DNA of 64,000 bases from Desulfospira joergensenii DSM 10085. GTDB taxonomy: Bacteria > Desulfobacterota > Desulfobacteria > Desulfobacterales > Desulfobacteraceae. The DNA is taken from the NCBI RefSeq assembly GCF_000420085.1, contig NZ_ATUG01000001.1:372001-436000 (forward strand), read 5' to 3'. A program made the translations under genes and the position numbers. Positions 34,524 to 42,740 of the stretch are shown in pieces (the stretch's first letter is position 1; each line of letters opens with the position of its first letter). Under the pieces are notes generated by a model. It was not told where the DNA came from. It worked only from the letters and a program-made list of their open reading frames with translations, and ran no database searches.

Positions 34524-36254
34524 TCACTCGTCTGCATCGGTTTCCACCAAATCGGTCTTTGTCACCGAGATGCAGTCCATGGGACAGACCTGATAACACT
34601 GGCCGCACCGGATGCACAGCTCGTTGTCAATGGTAATGGAAACCACCCGGTCCCACTGGGAGGTTTCCTTATACGTGTCGTAGGAGCCATCTTCTTTCAG
34701 GGGGATCTCCTCCACCAGCTTGATGCAGTCCTTGGGCGCCACGTCAATGCAGGCCGAACAATAGATACACCTTAAAGGATCGATCTCATACCTCAGATTG
34801 CACAGATAGCACCGTTTGGACTCCTCATGGGCCTGGTCCGGTTGAAACCCTTTCTCTACTTCATGGGTATAGTCTTCCAGCCTCTTGTCCATGTCAATGG
34901 TGTTCATCTCCTTCCTGGGAATGAAATCAAAGGCCCGGGGCCGGTCTGTTGAAGTATGGGGAGCCAGCCGGATCTTTTTCTTTTTTCTGACCATCCCCGT
35001 GAGAAACTCATCCATGGCCAGGGCGCACTTCTTTCCGCCGGCAATGGCTGAAATCACATCGGAAGATCCCGTAACAAAATCCCCTGCCGCAAACACCCCT
35101 TCCATGTCGGTGACATGGCCGTCGGCTTTACGACCGGTCAGGTCCCTTGATACCTCCCCTGCATCCGGGGACTGGCCCAGGGCCGCGATCACGCTGTCGC
35201 AGGGGATGGAAAACTCTGATCCCTCAATGGGAACAGCCTTCTTGGACGGCGGTTGATCCTGGGTTTCCAGCCGGGTTCTCCGGAACTCAATTCCGGTGAC
35301 CTTCCCGTTTTCCCCGAGAATCTTTGAGGGCTGAACCAGGGAATGGATCCTTATGCCCTCAAAAAGGGCCTCATGCTTTTCCGTCTCGTCAATGCGCATC
35401 TGGTCTTCTGTCTTCCGGATGTTCATCTTCACCTCGGCGGCACCCAGGCGCAGGGCAGACCGGGCACAGTCCACGGCCGTGAATCCGGCCCCGATGACCA
35501 CGACTCTTTTCCCCACAAAGGGTTTTTCCCCCGCATTGACCCGCTCCATAAAAGAGAGACCGTCATATACATTGTCCAGATCCTCCCCCTGAACCCTAAG
35601 TTTCCGGGGACTCACACATCCCGTGGTGATGACCACGGCCTCATACTCCTCTTTCAGGTCATGGATATTTATATTCCTTCCCACGGCCTGACCGGTTTTC
35701 AATTGGATGCCCAGCCTCAGGATATTGTTGATCTCGGTCATGAGCAGATCCCTGGGCAGCCTGAACTCGGGGATCCCGTACATGAGCATGCCCCCGGGTT
35801 TTTCCCGGGACTCGTAAATCGTTACCCCATGGCCCAGGACAGCCAGATCATGGGCGCAGGCAAGTCCGGCAGGACCGGCCCCCACCACGGCCACCCTCTT
35901 GCCGGACGGTGCGTACAGGGCCTCAACGATGCGGTGCATGGAAGATTTTAAATCGGCACAGGAACGTTTCAGATGGCAGATGCCCACGCTTTGGCCGTTG
36001 TCAGGTTCGCCGTGGCGGCAGGCCTCTTCGCAGGGACGGGAACAGATCCTTCCCAGGACCCCGGGCAGGATATTGGCCTGCCGGTTGATCTCATAGGCCC
36101 GGCCGTATCTTTTTTCGTTGATGCACCGGATATACCCGGGAATATTGGTCCGGGCCGGGCAGGCATTCTGGCAGGGCACGCTCTTTGCCACCTGGCCGAA
36201 ATCCCTGACATCGGTTGAAAAGATTACCCCTTGTTTAGAGCTGGCTGAGTCCAT
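34524..36254 (-). CDS. GltD/NfnB-like NAD(P) oxidoreductase with C-terminal ferredoxin domain
   Basis: A 576-aa FAD and Fe-S protein. The N-terminal Fe-S part has CQNACPARTNIPGY and CSRPCEEACRHGE, as in the glutamate synthase small subunit. Two Rossmann motifs follow (VVGAGPAGLACAHDLA and VVIGAGFTAVDCARSAL). The C-terminus carries two [4Fe-4S] motifs, CIYCSACIDVAPKDC and CIRCGQCYQVCPMDC (about 515-570). Such proteins move electrons between NAD(P)H and ferredoxin-type partners. Its place upstream of korAB suggests that it links 2-oxoacid oxidation to NAD(P), or serves as the missing ferredoxin unit of Kor. It is not a glutamate synthase partner here, as no gltB is near. Confidence 0.85.
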   Translation of the reverse strand: MDSASSKQGVIFSTDVRDFGQVAKSVPCQNACPARTNIPGYIRCINEKRYGRAYEINRQANILPGVLGRICSRPCEEACRHGEPDNGQSVGICHLKRSCADLKSSMHRIVEALYAPSGKRVAVVGAGPAGLACAHDLAVLGHGVTIYESREKPGGMLMYGIPEFRLPRDLLMTEINNILRLGIQLKTGQAVGRNINIHDLKEEYEAVVITTGCVSPRKLRVQGEDLDNVYDGLSFMERVNAGEKPFVGKRVVVIGAGFTAVDCARSALRLGAAEVKMNIRKTEDQMRIDETEKHEALFEGIRIHSLVQPSKILGENGKVTGIEFRRTRLETQDQPPSKKAVPIEGSEFSIPCDSVIAALGQSPDAGEVSRDLTGRKADGHVTDMEGVFAAGDFVTGSSDVISAIAGGKKCALAMDEFLTGMVRKKKKIRLAPHTSTDRPRAFDFIPRKEMNTIDMDKRLEDYTHEVEKGFQPDQAHEESKRCYLCNLRYEIDPLRCIYCSACIDVAPKDCIKLVEEIPLKEDGSYDTYKETSQWDRVVSITIDNELCIRCGQCYQVCPMDCISVTKTDLVETDADE

Positions 36255-36320
36255 TCGGTTACCCTCTCTTTAAAATTTTTTCTGAATTGAAAACTTTAAT
36301 CCTCACTCCCATTTTTGAAC

Positions 36321-36416
36321 CAAGGCGCCCATATGTGAGGTGCAAGCAAAGTTGAAACCAAAGTCTATTTAGGACACATGGGGGTCTCAATTTGTGCGGC
36401 AACGCCGCAGACGGGG
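36321..36416. repeat. Extragenic palindrome, GGCGC...GCAACGC class, copy 2
   Basis: AAGGCGC is followed by CCATATGTG and, after about 45 bases, by CACATGGGGG and GCGGCAACGCCGC-AGACGGGG. The frame words agree with the copies at 5396-5475 and 63801-63868, while the stem differs. It sits between nqrF and the Fe-S flavoprotein gene, where it could separate the two transcription units. Confidence 0.45.
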
Positions 36417-36438
36417 GAGTCGCCGTTCAAACAATTGA

Positions 36439-37650
36439 TTAAAATTTGTCGTAAAAAATCATATCATCCTCCACCCCATAGTCGTACAGGGCTTCGATGA
36501 TAGCGTTAATCATGGGCGGCGGGCCGCACAGATAAAACTCAATTTCAGTGGGGTCTTCATGGGTGCAGAGATAGGAATCGCAGAGGTGATTGTGAATGAA
36601 TCCGGTCAGGCCGGTCCAATGGTCTTCCTCATCCGGGGAGGACAGGGCCACATGATAGGTAAAATTCTCGTATTTTTCTTCCAGGGCCTTGAAATCCTCA
36701 TCGTAGAACATCTCCTTCTTGGACCGGGCCCCGTACCAGAAACTGATTTTCCGGGAGGTATGCACCCCGTTGAGCTGATGGAGGATATGGCTGCGCAAGG
36801 GCGCCATGCCGGCCCCTCCTCCGATGAAACACATCTCATTGTCCGTGTCCCTGGCCATGAAATCGCCGTAGGGACCGCTCACCATGACCCGGTCCCCGGG
36901 CTTGAGGCCGAAGACGTAGGAAGACCCGAATCCCGGGGGAATGCCCTCGGTGCCCGGCGGGGGCGTGGCAATCCTTACATTGAATGCCAGGATCTCCCTT
37001 TCATAGGGGGGATTGGCCAGGGAATAGGCCCTGAATCCCTGCTTGATGCCCTTGGCCGCCAGTTCCAGGAGATTGTATTTTTTCCAGTCGCTCACATATT
37101 TGGATTCAATATTGAAATCCTTGAACCGGATATCATATTCCGGTACATCGATCTGCATATAGGCCCCGGCTTCAAAATCCATGGGGGTATCCGGCCGGAC
37201 CACCAGCTCCTTGATAAAGGTGGCCACGTTCTGATTGGAGACAACCTCGGCCTCCACCTTCTGGATTCCAAAGATAGATTCGGGGATCTGGATGGACATG
37301 TCCTGCTTGACCTTGAGCTGGCAGGAGAGGCGCTGGCCGGCCAGCTTTTCCTGGCGGGAAATATGGGCAATCTCCGTGGGCAGAAGTGCTCCGCCCCCTT
37401 CCTTGACCTCGCACTTGCACATGCCACAGGACCCGGATCCGCCGCAGGCCGAGGGCAGAAAGATCTCCTCCCTGGCAAGGGCGGACAAAAGTGTGGGGGT
37501 TCCCTGGACCTTCAGGGCCTCTTCTTCCTTCCCGTTGATGGTGACCACATGTTCGCCTTCACCGGTGACCCTGGATTCCACAAAGAGAAGTACGGTCACC
37601 AGGATACCGATCACCCCGGAAAACACCAGTATGCTGATCAGATAAATCAA
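36439..37650 (-). CDS. nqrF: Na+-translocating NADH:quinone oxidoreductase subunit F
   Basis: A 403-aa NADH-oxidising subunit. One N-terminal helix (about 3-25) anchors it. A [2Fe-2S] domain has CGGSGSCGMCKC and a further Cys in RLSCQLKV. The FAD domain includes RAYSLANPP and the NADH domain GGGAGMAPLRSH and CGPPPMINAII. Electrons from NADH enter here and pass through FAD and the Fe-S centre to the FMN of NqrC. It is the last gene of nqrABCDEF. Confidence 0.96.
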   Translation of the reverse strand: MIYLISILVFSGVIGILVTVLLFVESRVTGEGEHVVTINGKEEEALKVQGTPTLLSALAREEIFLPSACGGSGSCGMCKCEVKEGGGALLPTEIAHISRQEKLAGQRLSCQLKVKQDMSIQIPESIFGIQKVEAEVVSNQNVATFIKELVVRPDTPMDFEAGAYMQIDVPEYDIRFKDFNIESKYVSDWKKYNLLELAAKGIKQGFRAYSLANPPYEREILAFNVRIATPPPGTEGIPPGFGSSYVFGLKPGDRVMVSGPYGDFMARDTDNEMCFIGGGAGMAPLRSHILHQLNGVHTSRKISFWYGARSKKEMFYDEDFKALEEKYENFTYHVALSSPDEEDHWTGLTGFIHNHLCDSYLCTHEDPTEIEFYLCGPPPMINAIIEALYDYGVEDDMIFYDKF

Positions 37651-37660
37651 AACCCCTCCT

Positions 37661-38269
37661 TTACAGCGTGATTCCTGAAAACATCATAAAGGTCATGGCC
37701 ATGAGGCCGGCGATGATCATGGTGATGCCGAATCCCTGGAGACCCTTGGGCACATCCGCATACCTGGCCTTGAGCCGGATGGCGGCCATGGACACGATGG
37801 CCAGCATCCAGCCGGTCCCGGACCCGGCTCCGAAAACAATGGACTCGATAAAAGTATAGTTGCGCTCCACCATGAACAAAGAGGTTCCCAGGATGGCGCA
37901 GTTCACGGCGATCAGGGGAAGAAACACGCCAAGGTTGGCGTAGAGCGCCGGGGAATACCGGTCGATGATCATCTCCACAGCCTGGACCATGGCGGCGATC
38001 ACCGCAATAAAGGTGATGTACTTTAAAAAACTTAAATCCAGATCCGGAAACCCGGCCCAGGACAAAGCTCCCGGGGCCAGGAAACCGTGAAAGATGATCC
38101 AGTTCACGGGACTGGTGACGGTGAGCACGAAGATCACGGCAGATCCGAGCCCTATGGCCGTTTCCACATTCTTGGATACGGCGATAAAAGAACACATCCC
38201 CAAAAAATAGGCCAGCAGGATATTGCCGATGAACACGGAGTTGATAAACAGACTGAATAGATCGCCCAT
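37661..38269 (-). CDS. nqrE: Na+-NQR subunit E
   Basis: A 202-aa polytopic membrane protein with six helices, homologous to NqrD. It contains [20 protein letters not shown] (residues 14-33) with a conserved Cys near 26, and [19 protein letters not shown] with Cys near 120. These correspond to the cysteines that hold the intramembrane iron centre between NqrD and NqrE. Ten bases separate it from nqrD. Confidence 0.96.
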   Translation of the reverse strand: MGDLFSLFINSVFIGNILLAYFLGMCSFIAVSKNVETAIGLGSAVIFVLTVTSPVNWIIFHGFLAPGALSWAGFPDLDLSFLKYITFIAVIAAMVQAVEMIIDRYSPALYANLGVFLPLIAVNCAILGTSLFMVERNYTFIESIVFGAGSGTGWMLAIVSMAAIRLKARYADVPKGLQGFGITMIIAGLMAMTFMMFSGITL

Positions 38270-38278
38270 GGATACTCC

Positions 38279-38929
38279 TTACTTTTCCGTGTGGGATATG
38301 CCCGGAAGGCTGTTCTTGAGCCAGACCAGGAGTCCGATGATGAAAAAGGCCCCCGGCGCCAGCACCATGAGTCCCATGTTCTGATATCCCAGGTCGTAGA
38401 CAAACTGGGGGATGATGGAAAATCCGAAAAATTTACCTGCCCCCAAAAGCTCCCGGACAAAGGCCACACAGATCAGGACCATGCCGTATCCGGCGCCGTT
38501 GGCCAGGCCGTCCACAAATGAATCCAGGGGATTGTTGGCCAGAGCATAGGCCTCTGCCCGTCCCAGGACAATACAGTTGGTGATGATCAGTCCCACAAAA
38601 ATGGAAAGCTGTTTGGATATGTCATAGAGAAAGGCCTGGAGGATTTCATCGGTGACGATGACCAGGGAGGCGATAACGGCCAGCTCTGCGATGATCCGGA
38701 TATTGGAGGGGATCATTTTTCTCATGGAAGAGATGATCATGGAAGAAAATGCCGTGACCAGGGTCAGGGCAAGGGCCATGACAATGGCCGTGGACATCTT
38801 TACCGTAACGGCCAGGGCCGAACATATCCCCAGTACCTGGTAGGCCACGGGATTCTCGGTCCAGGTTCCCTTTACCATGATCTCTTTATAGTGGGAGATA
38901 TCTAAAAGTCTCAATTCTCTATTCTCCAT
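38279..38929 (-). CDS. nqrD: Na+-NQR subunit D
   Basis: A 216-aa membrane subunit with six helices. VAYQVLGICSALAVTVKMSTAIVM contains the Cys (about 33) matching the partner cysteine in NqrE, and LIITNCIVLGRAEAYALANNP holds the second. It forms with NqrE the inverted-repeat core and Na+ pathway. Its first 11 bases overlap the nqrC end. Confidence 0.96.
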   Translation of the reverse strand: MENRELRLLDISHYKEIMVKGTWTENPVAYQVLGICSALAVTVKMSTAIVMALALTLVTAFSSMIISSMRKMIPSNIRIIAELAVIASLVIVTDEILQAFLYDISKQLSIFVGLIITNCIVLGRAEAYALANNPLDSFVDGLANGAGYGMVLICVAFVRELLGAGKFFGFSIIPQFVYDLGYQNMGLMVLAPGAFFIIGLLVWLKNSLPGISHTEK

Positions 38930-39686
38930 TCCTGCTTATTTTTTTCTTAATGGCTTTCATTTTCTTCTGCCGGAAGGTAACGGACAGGGCCTCGTATCGT
39001 TCCAGGGTGGATCGGATGCCCTGGGACAGAAATTTCCCGGTCAGGGTGGCCCCGCTGATCCCGTCCACATAGTGCTCCTGAAGATCCGGGGGAAGGTTCT
39101 TTGCCTCTCCCTTGGCAATGCCTACGGAAACGAATTTATTTTCCGAGTTCAAAATCTTCTTGCCCTTGAAATTGTCGCTGAACCAGCGGCTTTCGATCTC
39201 CCCGCCCAGACCCGGAGTCTCGGAATGGCTGAACACGGAAAAGCCGGACACGGTCTCGCCGTCGTTCTCAAAGGCCAGATACCCTTGGATTTTTCCCCAA
39301 AGGCCTCGGGTGTTGATGGGAATGATATACCCGTCAATGCTATCCCCGGTCAAATAGAGATAGACGTGCAGACCCTGGGGATCCTCCTCCAAGGACACAG
39401 TGTCAAGGATCCGGCCGGAATCATCCACCAGGACTTCCCGGATGCGGGTCTTGTAGAGCCGGTTGATCTCTTCTTTGGGCGGTTTCTTATCTTCCAGGAT
39501 ATTGGCCGCCTTGAGAATATTGACCTTTTTGTCCAGGATCATGTTCTCTTCCTGGAACCGTTTCAACCCGGAGGCCGCAGCAGTGATGAGCAGGCTGCAG
39601 ACCAGGGAAAGAAAAAAGGCAAACCGGATAACCCTGAAAGTGGTGTTTTTCTTGTTTTCACCGGATGCAGAGTTTGGGTCAGACAT
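38919..39686 (-). CDS. nqrC: Na+-NQR subunit C, FMN-binding
   Basis: A 255-aa subunit with one N-terminal helix (about residues 18-38, FRVIRFAFFLSLVCSLLITA) and a periplasmic FMN domain. The covalent FMN site is the Thr of DGISGATLTG near residue 215. The ATG at 39686 overlaps the nqrB stop (ATGTCTGA), as expected for coupling; a longer frame upstream lies inside nqrB. The basic tail (RQKKMKAIKKKISRNGE) extends beyond most NqrC ends. Confidence 0.95.
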   Translation of the reverse strand: MSDPNSASGENKKNTTFRVIRFAFFLSLVCSLLITAAASGLKRFQEENMILDKKVNILKAANILEDKKPPKEEINRLYKTRIREVLVDDSGRILDTVSLEEDPQGLHVYLYLTGDSIDGYIIPINTRGLWGKIQGYLAFENDGETVSGFSVFSHSETPGLGGEIESRWFSDNFKGKKILNSENKFVSVGIAKGEAKNLPPDLQEHYVDGISGATLTGKFLSQGIRSTLERYEALSVTFRQKKMKAIKKKISRNGE

Positions 39687-40839
39687 TGGGAATCCTCTTT
39701 GATGTTCTATACCTGATGACCAGGTAGTCCAAAAGCGGGGCAAACACGTTCATGAACAGGATGGACAGCATGGCCCCTTCGGCAAAAGCCGGGTTGGCCA
39801 CCCGGATGATCACGGTGAGAAACCCGATCAAAAACCCGTATATCCACCGGGCCGGATCGGTTCCCGCGGCAGACACCGGGTCCGTGGCCATGAACACGAT
39901 ACCGAACAAAAACCCCCCGGCAAAGAGATGGTACAAAGGCCCTGCATTGGCCCAGGTATCGGAACCGCCGGGAATCAGGTAGATGAGGATGGAGGTTACG
40001 ACCAGGCCGGCGATCCCGCCCAGGATAATCCTGTAATTGGCAATGCGGGTGATGATCAGAAACAGGGCACCGATAAGGCAGCACAGGGCAGAGGTCTCTC
40101 CGATGGACCCGGGCACCTGTCCGAAAAACAGACTGGACAGACTGAACCCCTTCTGGACAAGGGCCGTGGATATGCTTTCCCCGGAACCGCCGGTTACGGC
40201 CAGGGCCGTTGCCCCGGAGATCCCGTCCACCATCCGGCCTCCCGCCCGCCAGACCTCTCCGGACATGGATACGGGATAGGAAAAAAAGACAAAAGCCCGG
40301 GCGGTCAGGGCCGGGTTGAGGATGTTCCGGCCCGTGCCTCCGAACACCTCCTTGCCCAGGACCACACCAAAGGAAATCCCCAGGGCTGCCTGCCACAAAG
40401 GGATGGTGGGAGGAAGGGTCAGGGGAAAGAGCAGTCCGGTCACCAGGAAGCCTTCACTGATCTTGTGGCGGCGCAGGGCCGCAAACAGGATCTCCCAGAA
40501 AAATCCCACTCCGTAGGAAACCAGGATGATGGGCACCACATAAAGGGAGCCCCTGAAAAAGCAGGTCCCCATTCCCCAATACTCCCCCCGGGCGATTCCG
40601 GCCTGGTATCCGGTGTTCCAGATTCCGAAAAAGAGCACCGGCATAAGGGATAGGATCACAAAACTCATGTACCGTTTCAGGTCCAGGGAGTCCCGGATAA
40701 AGGGCATGACCCGGGTGATGGGAGAAGGCAGGAAGAAAAAGGTCTTGGTGGCGTCGTACAGGGGCTCCAGTTTCTTATACTTTCCGCTCCCGGTAAAATC
40801 CGGCTCAATCCGGTCAAGAAGTTTTCTGATGGGGTTCAT
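39679..40839 (-). CDS. nqrB: Na+-NQR subunit B, FMN- and riboflavin-binding membrane subunit
   Basis: A 386-aa polytopic subunit. The covalent FMN site is the Thr in DGISGATALAV (about residue 205-215). GGTGRNILNPALTARAFVFFSYP and ATDPVSAAGTDPARWIYG are family hallmarks. It holds the main Na+ channel and quinone site. The start overlaps the nqrA stop by four bases. The N-terminal soluble segment (MNPIRKLLDRIEPDFTGSGK) is typical. Confidence 0.96.
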   Translation of the reverse strand: MNPIRKLLDRIEPDFTGSGKYKKLEPLYDATKTFFFLPSPITRVMPFIRDSLDLKRYMSFVILSLMPVLFFGIWNTGYQAGIARGEYWGMGTCFFRGSLYVVPIILVSYGVGFFWEILFAALRRHKISEGFLVTGLLFPLTLPPTIPLWQAALGISFGVVLGKEVFGGTGRNILNPALTARAFVFFSYPVSMSGEVWRAGGRMVDGISGATALAVTGGSGESISTALVQKGFSLSSLFFGQVPGSIGETSALCCLIGALFLIITRIANYRIILGGIAGLVVTSILIYLIPGGSDTWANAGPLYHLFAGGFLFGIVFMATDPVSAAGTDPARWIYGFLIGFLTVIIRVANPAFAEGAMLSILFMNVFAPLLDYLVIRYRTSKRIPNV

Positions 40840-42164
40840 GATTTATCCTTATAATAGGCATCCATTCCCCTGGAAAGGATGTCGGCAAGCTCAATTTTGG
40901 ACGGACAGGCATAGGAACAGAGTCCACATCGGCAACAGTCCAGAAGTCCCAGGGACAGGGCCTCTTCGATATCATCGGCCAGCAGGGCCTTGACAATGAA
41001 ATTGGGCATGAGATCGCTGGGGCAGATCTTCTCGCAATAGGAACAGGAGATGCAGGCCCGTTCCTCGCCGTGGAGGGTACAGTCCATATCCCTGGGCCAG
41101 TTCACCAGGCTGGACAAAAATGTTCTGGATACCGTGGGCTTGTTCAGGCCCGGGCGGATAAAACCGAACATCTCCTCCTGTTCATTGGCGTCGATGATGT
41201 TTATCGTGTCATCAAAAAAGCCCAGATGATGGTCCATGGACATTACCCTGCCGTTGAACCGGCCCGTGGTCATGAGACTTTTTTCCCCTGCAGTCCCTGC
41301 GATCAGGCGGACCGGGGCCCCCTGCCGGGTCAGAATATGGGGTCTTGAATCCCGGGAATGGGTCACGGTGACCATCTTGTCCACGGGATATTTGCCCGAG
41401 GAAAGAAACCGGGCCATCATGACCAGATGGTCCGCCCGGATATACCAGGCGCTGTTGTGGGCCGGTTCCGTCTTGATCTGAAAAAGGATTACCGCCGGAT
41501 CCCAGGCCGGGTAGACATCGGGCAGGACATGGGTGATCCGGTTTTTTACCGGCTCCGGAATATCCATGCGGCCTGCTCTTGCTCCCACCAGAATTCGCCC
41601 GGAAAACAGGGCCAGCAGCTCAAGCCCGAACAAAAAATCCCGGACATTCTGCCCAAGGACCAGGCCCGGATGGGGGGAAAAGATGTCGTTGCCCTCAAGG
41701 CATACGATGATCATGGGAGGATCCTGGGAAGCATCGGCCGTATCCCGGAAGGGGAGCTGTCTCATTCCCTGCCAGACCCCGCCCTGTTTGAGCCGGTCCA
41801 CAAGGGCCTCTTTTGAAAGATCTTTCAGCTCTGCCTGGCCCACGGGCTCAAATTCAACGAACTCGTCTTCCCGGTCCCGACGGATCACCACCTCCAGGAG
41901 CCGTCTTCTCTCTCCGAACAGGATCTTCTCCACCCGCCCTGTTCCCGGAGACACGTATTGAATGGACCGGTCCCGCTTGTCATGGAACAGGGGGGTTCCG
42001 GTCTTTACCTCTTCTCCCTCTTTTACCAGGAGTTTGGGCCGGATATGGGGGATATCCACAGCCGTCAAAGCAAGGGTATCGGAATCCTGACGGGTGATGA
42101 CACTCAGGTCCGGTCTCCCGGGAATCTTATTTTTAAAGCCTTTGGTTATTCTGATTTTTTCCAT
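40836..42164 (-). CDS. nqrA: Na+-NQR subunit A
   Basis: A 442-aa cytoplasmic subunit that caps NqrB. It begins MEKIRITKGFKNKIPGRPDL and has the RnfC-like fold seen in LVKEGEEVKTGTPLFHDK. The C-terminus carries CTLHGEERACISCSYCEKICPSDL and DCCRCGLCSYACPSKIEL. These two cysteine-rich motifs look like binding sites for [4Fe-4S] clusters and are more typical of RnfC than of Vibrio NqrA, which lacks clusters. The operon starts here; a minus-strand TATACAAT (within 42187-42198) could be its -10 box. Confidence 0.9.
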   Translation of the reverse strand: MEKIRITKGFKNKIPGRPDLSVITRQDSDTLALTAVDIPHIRPKLLVKEGEEVKTGTPLFHDKRDRSIQYVSPGTGRVEKILFGERRRLLEVVIRRDREDEFVEFEPVGQAELKDLSKEALVDRLKQGGVWQGMRQLPFRDTADASQDPPMIIVCLEGNDIFSPHPGLVLGQNVRDFLFGLELLALFSGRILVGARAGRMDIPEPVKNRITHVLPDVYPAWDPAVILFQIKTEPAHNSAWYIRADHLVMMARFLSSGKYPVDKMVTVTHSRDSRPHILTRQGAPVRLIAGTAGEKSLMTTGRFNGRVMSMDHHLGFFDDTINIIDANEQEEMFGFIRPGLNKPTVSRTFLSSLVNWPRDMDCTLHGEERACISCSYCEKICPSDLMPNFIVKALLADDIEEALSLGLLDCCRCGLCSYACPSKIELADILSRGMDAYYKDKS

Positions 42165-42256
42165 TCAGTCCTGTCAACACTTCCCGTTGTATTGTATAGA
42201 TTTTGTTGTATAAATTTTGAGAAACAGCCCCGGGGTCCTCCTCCGTTGTCAACCCG

Positions 42257-42691
42257 CTAGAGCATGGCGGCCAGGTCTTTTCCGTACTGCTGGGCCGCCT
42301 GGAGTCCTCCCTGGACCCAGCTTGCCTTCAGCATCAGGGGGCCTGAGGAGACCATCTTCATGTTGTAGATATGCTCCATGGTGTCGAAAATCCTTCCGGC
42401 GGCCTCCCCGCTCCAGCCGTAGGCCCCGAAGGCGCCTCCGGGTTTTCCTTCCAGATCGGCCCGCTCCGCGATAAAGAGAAGCTGCTTCATGCCGGTGATC
42501 ATCTCCCCGTGATAGGTGGCCGACCCGAACATGTAGCCGTCATACCCCTTTAAATCCTCTTCATCCCTGATCTCCACCGACTTTTTCACATCCGCCTCAT
42601 GTCCGGCAATCCGGACGCCCTCAGCGATCAAATTGGCGATGCCGGTGGTCTCTTCAGATCTTGTTGCGTAGACGATTAAAACCTTTCCCAT
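42257..42691 (-). CDS. Flavodoxin
   Basis: A 144-aa FMN electron carrier. The phosphate loop is YATRSEETTGIANLIAEG (residues 8-25), with a tyrosine- and glycine-containing 60s loop GSATYHGEMITG and a 90s loop GAYGWSGEAAGRI that stack on the isoalloxazine. The phosphate loop has SEET in place of the usual TGNT. It lies between nqrA and the FMN dehydrogenase gene and could replace ferredoxin under iron shortage. It resembles the flavodoxin part of A-type flavoproteins, but no metallo-beta-lactamase domain is attached. Confidence 0.9.
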   Translation of the reverse strand: MGKVLIVYATRSEETTGIANLIAEGVRIAGHEADVKKSVEIRDEEDLKGYDGYMFGSATYHGEMITGMKQLLFIAERADLEGKPGGAFGAYGWSGEAAGRIFDTMEHIYNMKMVSSGPLMLKASWVQGGLQAAQQYGKDLAAML

Positions 42692-42740
42692 GTTGCCTCC
42701 TCTATCATTCCCGGGTAAATGTGCCCCCCGGGAAGCTAAG

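Noticed and set aside
36559..37671. Plus-strand frame of 370 codons
   Set aside because: Antisense to nqrF, whose [2Fe-2S], FAD and NADH motifs are all present; a product of high-GC third positions.
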